Source: Desulfobacterales bacterium (GTDB lineage Bacteria > Desulfobacterota > Desulfobacteria > Desulfobacterales > UBA5852). Taken from it: 7,706 nt of DNA. The translations under genes and the position numbers were made by a program. The DNA is taken from the NCBI GenBank assembly GCA_030066455.1, contig JASJBQ010000233.1, forward strand, positions 1 to 7,706, written 5' to 3'. Below the pieces are notes generated by a model. It was not told where the DNA came from. It saw nothing but the letters and a program-made list of their open reading frames with translations, and ran no database searches. Below are positions 5,242 to 7,706 of the stretch, in pieces; within the stretch, counting starts at the first letter, position 1; each line of letters opens with the position of its first letter.

Positions 5242-6186
5242 ATGCCAAACGCGCCCAGAATCAGACCGGCACTGACGGCGACCGCCGTGCTCATCGCGCT
5301 TGGCCTTTGCGCGTGGGGCGGAAGCTGGACCGCTCGTCTGACCGCTTTACCGGCAACGGCCGAAACGATTCGCCATGCCCCTCCCGGATTCGTCGCGTCG
5401 GCCCCACCGGAATCCTTCGGGCCGGATACCTTGTTTGAAATTATCAACGGCGACGCGGACCTTTATCTCAAAGCCGGTTTCGAGCGGCTCGAGGTCCTGC
5501 GCTTCAATCTGGAGTCCGACCCGCGCGCCGAGCTGACCGCTTTCAGTTATCAAATGAAGCGGCACCGCAGTGCCTTTGCGGTCTACAGCGTGCGCCGCGG
5601 CGAAGACGCCCGCCAGAGCGCGCTGGCGCGGTTTGCCCACCGCTACCGCAACGGCTTCTTCCTGGTTCACGGCCCCTATTACGTGGAAATTCTGGCCTCA
5701 GACGACGCGTCCCGGATGGAGGCGGCCATGAACGATCTGGCCACGGCTTTCATCGCGGCCCACACGGTTGAGGACGAACCGATTGCGGAACTGGAACTAT
5801 TCCCGCCCGAAGGTCTCGTTCCCGGCAGCATGGCCCTGCATCCGGCCAACGCGTTCGGTTTCGACGGGTTCACCGATCTGTTCACGGCCCGCTATCGCCT
5901 GAACGCCGAGCCTGCCACGGCCTTCCTTAAACCCTGCCCTTCACCTGAAGCCGCCGCCGGACTGGCCGCCGCCTACCAGGACTTTCTGACGCAGTACAAC
6001 GGGGTCGCCGCGCCCGGAGACCCTGCATTTCCCGAAGGGCGCCTGATACGCGTGATGGACGCCTACACGCTGGTATTCGTACACGGCAAAACGGTCGCCG
6101 GTGCTCAGGACGCCGGAACACCGGAGGTTGCCGCCAGACTGGCCCTCGCGCTCAAAGACCGACTGATCATGGAGGAGCAACAATGA
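5242..6186 (+). CDS. DUF6599-like exported or membrane-anchored protein
   Basis: From ATG 5242 the product is 314 residues. Residues 1-8 are positively charged; a hydrophobic segment at about 9-28 serves as signal peptide or anchor, with a possible cleavage after ALPATA (residue 40). The mature domain holds the combination I associate with DUF6599: a FGPDTLFEIINGDADLYLKAGF segment (about 59-80), then a basic strand, then YQMKRHRSAFAVYSVRRGE (104-122), a variant of the usual 'D-M-x-x-P-x-x-A-F-G-x-Y/F' stretch, and FFLVHGPYYVEIL (139-151). A second, similar half follows (FGFDGFTDLFTARYRL, about 205-220). The biochemical role is unknown. GGGGAGG at 5225-5231 supports this start over an in-frame ATG at 5170, which would put 24 extra codons before the signal. 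Its TGA overlaps the ATG of the reductase gene (6183-6186), indicating translational coupling and probably a joint function. Confidence 0.78.
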   Translation: MPNAPRIRPALTATAVLIALGLCAWGGSWTARLTALPATAETIRHAPPGFVASAPPESFGPDTLFEIINGDADLYLKAGFERLEVLRFNLESDPRAELTAFSYQMKRHRSAFAVYSVRRGEDARQSALARFAHRYRNGFFLVHGPYYVEILASDDASRMEAAMNDLATAFIAAHTVEDEPIAELELFPPEGLVPGSMALHPANAFGFDGFTDLFTARYRLNAEPATAFLKPCPSPEAAAGLAAAYQDFLTQYNGVAAPGDPAFPEGRLIRVMDAYTLVFVHGKTVAGAQDAGTPEVAARLALALKDRLIMEEQQ

Positions 6187-7403
6187 AAGCGAATAAACCC
6201 AATGATTCCAGCCGACGCGATTTTCTCAAAAAGGCCTGCGGTGCCGGTGTCGGTATCGCGAGCGGTGTCGCGGGCCTGGACAGGGCCTGGGCCAGGACCG
6301 GCGACGTGGCAGATGCCGATCCGGCCGCGATGCCGCAGCGCCCGTTCGGCAAGACCGGTGTCCAGGTCCCCATTCTGGGTCTGGGCGGCTCCCAGAACCT
6401 GATGAACCGCCAGCTTCTGCTGGCGCAGGCGCTCAAGATGGGGGTCAGCTACTGGGATACGTCCGACAATTACAGCGGGGGCCGCAGCGAGGCCGGGATC
6501 GGGGCCTTTTTCTCCAAGCACCCCCATGACCGCAAGCGGGTTTTTCTGGTGACCAAAACGTCGTCCAGTTCGCCCCGCGGCATGGATGCCAGTCTGGCGG
6601 AATCCCTGGAGCGGCTCAAAACCGACTATGTGGACTTGTTCTTCCTGCACGGATTGTCCCGCGTGGAGGGGGAAGTGGGCGCAAGCGTGCGGGAATGGGC
6701 GGAAAACGCCAAAGCGGACGGGCGAATCCGCTTTTTCGGTTTCAGCACCCACCGCAACATGGCCGCCTGCCTGTCCCAGGCCGCCCGCCTGGGCTGGCTC
6801 GACGGCATCATGATGACCTACAACTACCGGCTGATGCAGGACGCGGAGATGCGCGAGGCTGTCAACGACTGCACCAAGGCCGGCATCGGGCTGATTGCCA
6901 TGAAAACCCAGGGCCCGTCGCTTTATTTCGGGGGTAAGGAGAGCATGCAGCGTTTTATCGATCGCGGCATGAACAAATACCAGGCGCGGCTCAAAGCAGT
7001 GTGGGAGAATCCGCAGATCGCCAGCATCTGCTCGCACATGGACAGCCTGGCGATTCTCAAGGAAAACGTGGCCGCCGCCGTGGATGGTTCAGCGCTCAGC
7101 GGCCGGGACCGTGATGCGCTTGCCCAACACGCCCGCCGCACCGCTGCGGCCTATTGCACCGGCTGCGGCGATGTGTGCGAATCTTTGATAGATGATGCCG
7201 TGCCGGTGGCCGACGTGATGCGCTGCCTCATGTACGCCCACCGCTACAACGACTACCAGATGGCCCGTGATGCCATGGCCCGGCTGCCCGCGGATATCCG
7301 CGATCGGTTGTTGCGGGCCGATTACGCCCGGGCGGAAAGCCAGTGCCCCCAGCGAATGGCCATCGGGACCCTGATGCGCCGCGCCGCCGACGAACTGGGA
7401 TAG
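6183..7403 (+). CDS. Tat-exported aldo/keto reductase with C-terminal Fe-S cysteine motif
   Basis: A 406-residue oxidoreductase. A twin-arginine signal (S10-R11-R12-D13-F14-L15-K16-K17, a hydrophobic stretch, possible cleavage after AWA at 37) predicts export in folded form. The aldo/keto reductase barrel spans about 50-290. It shows PFGKTGVQVPILGLGG, then WDTSDNY with catalytic-type D92 and Y97, TK with K125, and DLFFLHG with H156, so the catalytic tetrad is complete. GRIRFFGFSTH (170-180) is the usual downstream motif. The C-terminal extension carries C345-x2-C348-x3-C352 and a distant C398-P, a likely [4Fe-4S] set, with C368 an extra candidate. Such Fe-S reductases are common in anaerobes; the substrate is unknown. 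GGAGGAG at 6171-6177 and the ATGA overlap with the DUF6599-like gene fix the start. An exported enzyme of this fold is odd, because NAD(P)H is cytoplasmic; it may carry a bound cofactor or take electrons through the cluster. Confidence 0.88.
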   Translation: MKANKPNDSSRRDFLKKACGAGVGIASGVAGLDRAWARTGDVADADPAAMPQRPFGKTGVQVPILGLGGSQNLMNRQLLLAQALKMGVSYWDTSDNYSGGRSEAGIGAFFSKHPHDRKRVFLVTKTSSSSPRGMDASLAESLERLKTDYVDLFFLHGLSRVEGEVGASVREWAENAKADGRIRFFGFSTHRNMAACLSQAARLGWLDGIMMTYNYRLMQDAEMREAVNDCTKAGIGLIAMKTQGPSLYFGGKESMQRFIDRGMNKYQARLKAVWENPQIASICSHMDSLAILKENVAAAVDGSALSGRDRDALAQHARRTAAAYCTGCGDVCESLIDDAVPVADVMRCLMYAHRYNDYQMARDAMARLPADIRDRLLRADYARAESQCPQRMAIGTLMRRAADELG

Positions 7404-7420
7404 AAGCCTGCTCAGGCTTT
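7404..7420 (+). terminator. Hairpin terminator directly after the reductase gene
   Basis: AAGCCTG (7404-7410) and CAGGCTT (7413-7419) form a perfect inverted repeat starting at the first base after the stop codon, ending in TTT. The T-run is short (CTTTAT), so efficiency may be moderate, but the placement is right for the end of the two-gene operon. Confidence 0.5.
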
Positions 7421-7706
7421 ATAGAACGCTTTAAGCTATTGAATATCTGTCACCGGTGTACCTTTTTAGGGACGAAACCTCGTGGCCACCGGCAAGCTAA
7501 AAATTTTTTAGTTCGTCGCTAATCTAGTGCCCGTCCAGAAAGGGTAGATTTTGGTTCAGTCTCCCCGCCTAGCGGCGGGATTTCACATCCCCTTTTTAGC
7601 GAACGGTCGGTGTTCAACAAACCGCAGTGCTTATGGAACCGCAGGCGTAGTCAGGCTACGTCGAGGATTTCAAAAGCGCGAGAACGCCGGCCTGGGCCGA
7701 AAGATG
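7421..7706. other. Lower-GC, hairpin-rich non-coding block at the window edge
   Basis: No plausible gene is present in either direction; all frames are broken. There are several inverted repeats. CCGGTG (7453-7458) pairs with CACCGG (7487-7492) and encloses ACGA-AACC-TCGT (7472-7483). CTAAAAATTTTTTAG (7497-7511) is self-complementary. CCCGCC-TAGC-GGCGGG (7564-7579) is a strong hairpin, and CGTAG-TCAGG-CTACG (7646-7660) another. A shared AGCGA-type word recurs near 7590-7612. The density of hairpins suggests a structured RNA, a long 5' leader of a gene beyond the edge, or a dispersed non-coding repeat. Which of these, and on which strand, cannot be decided here. Confidence 0.5.
7564..7579. terminator. 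Strong GC hairpin within the 3' block
   Basis: CCCGCC and GGCGGG pair perfectly around a TAGC loop. On the + strand a five-T run (7593-7597) follows 13 bases later, within CCCCTTTTTAGC, which is far for an intrinsic terminator. It is bounded by A+T-richer sequence on both sides and could also be a structural element of an RNA. Confidence 0.35.

Noticed and set aside
7440..7520. Cyclic di-GMP (GEMM-I) riboswitch
   Set aside because: GGGACGAAACCTC followed by GGCC recalls part of the GEMM core, but the upstream GGCAAACC strand, the tetraloop/receptor and the second GGTAGGTAGCGGGGTTACC-like half are absent.

Overview
The window is a GC-rich, gene-dense bacterial chromosome segment. All supported genes lie on the + strand. 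The gene families suggest an anaerobic Desulfobacterota relative, probably Desulfobacterales: a proteobacterial ParC, a stand-alone threonine synthase with an N-terminal zinc ribbon, a DUF6599-like protein, and a Tat-exported Fe-S aldo/keto reductase. The short-word palindromic intergenic repeats fit the same picture. The taxonomic call is inference; the window holds no rRNA, tRNA or other marker.

Layout: (1) 1-972 is the 3' end of parC, followed by a GC-rich hairpin (988-1019). (2) 1092-2189 is a closely spaced pair: a two-helix membrane protein with possible PH-like flanks, then a small lipocalin-like lipoprotein. A terminator-like hairpin follows at 2203-2219. (3) 2306-3514 is threonine synthase (thrC), the last step of threonine biosynthesis. 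(4) 3515-4122 is a 608-base repeat island with no intact gene. It holds at least four imperfect inverted repeats built from short words (GGTATCG, GGTTC, CAGGTGTC), a 32-base direct repeat spaced 90 bases apart, a 20-base palindrome, and what looks like the first 16 codons of a lost short-chain dehydrogenase with its ribosome-binding site. (5) 4123-4974 is an exported alpha-helical protein with two DUF2059-like segments. (6) 5242-7403 is a translationally coupled pair (ATGA overlap): an exported or membrane-anchored DUF6599-like protein and a Tat-dependent aldo/keto reductase with a C-terminal Fe-S cysteine set. This is the most system-like part of the window; both products should act outside the cytoplasm, probably on the same unknown process. 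(7) 7404-7706 is a lower-GC, hairpin-rich, non-coding block reaching the window edge. It starts with a terminator-like hairpin and may be a structured RNA or a dispersed non-coding repeat.

The housekeeping genes (parC, thrC) are well supported. The envelope proteins are recognised only at family level and have no known substrate. I see no phage, transposase, CRISPR array, toxin-antitoxin pair or defence system. The points most worth following are the truncated dehydrogenase beside the repeats, the repeat island, the DUF6599/reductase pair and the 3' structured block.
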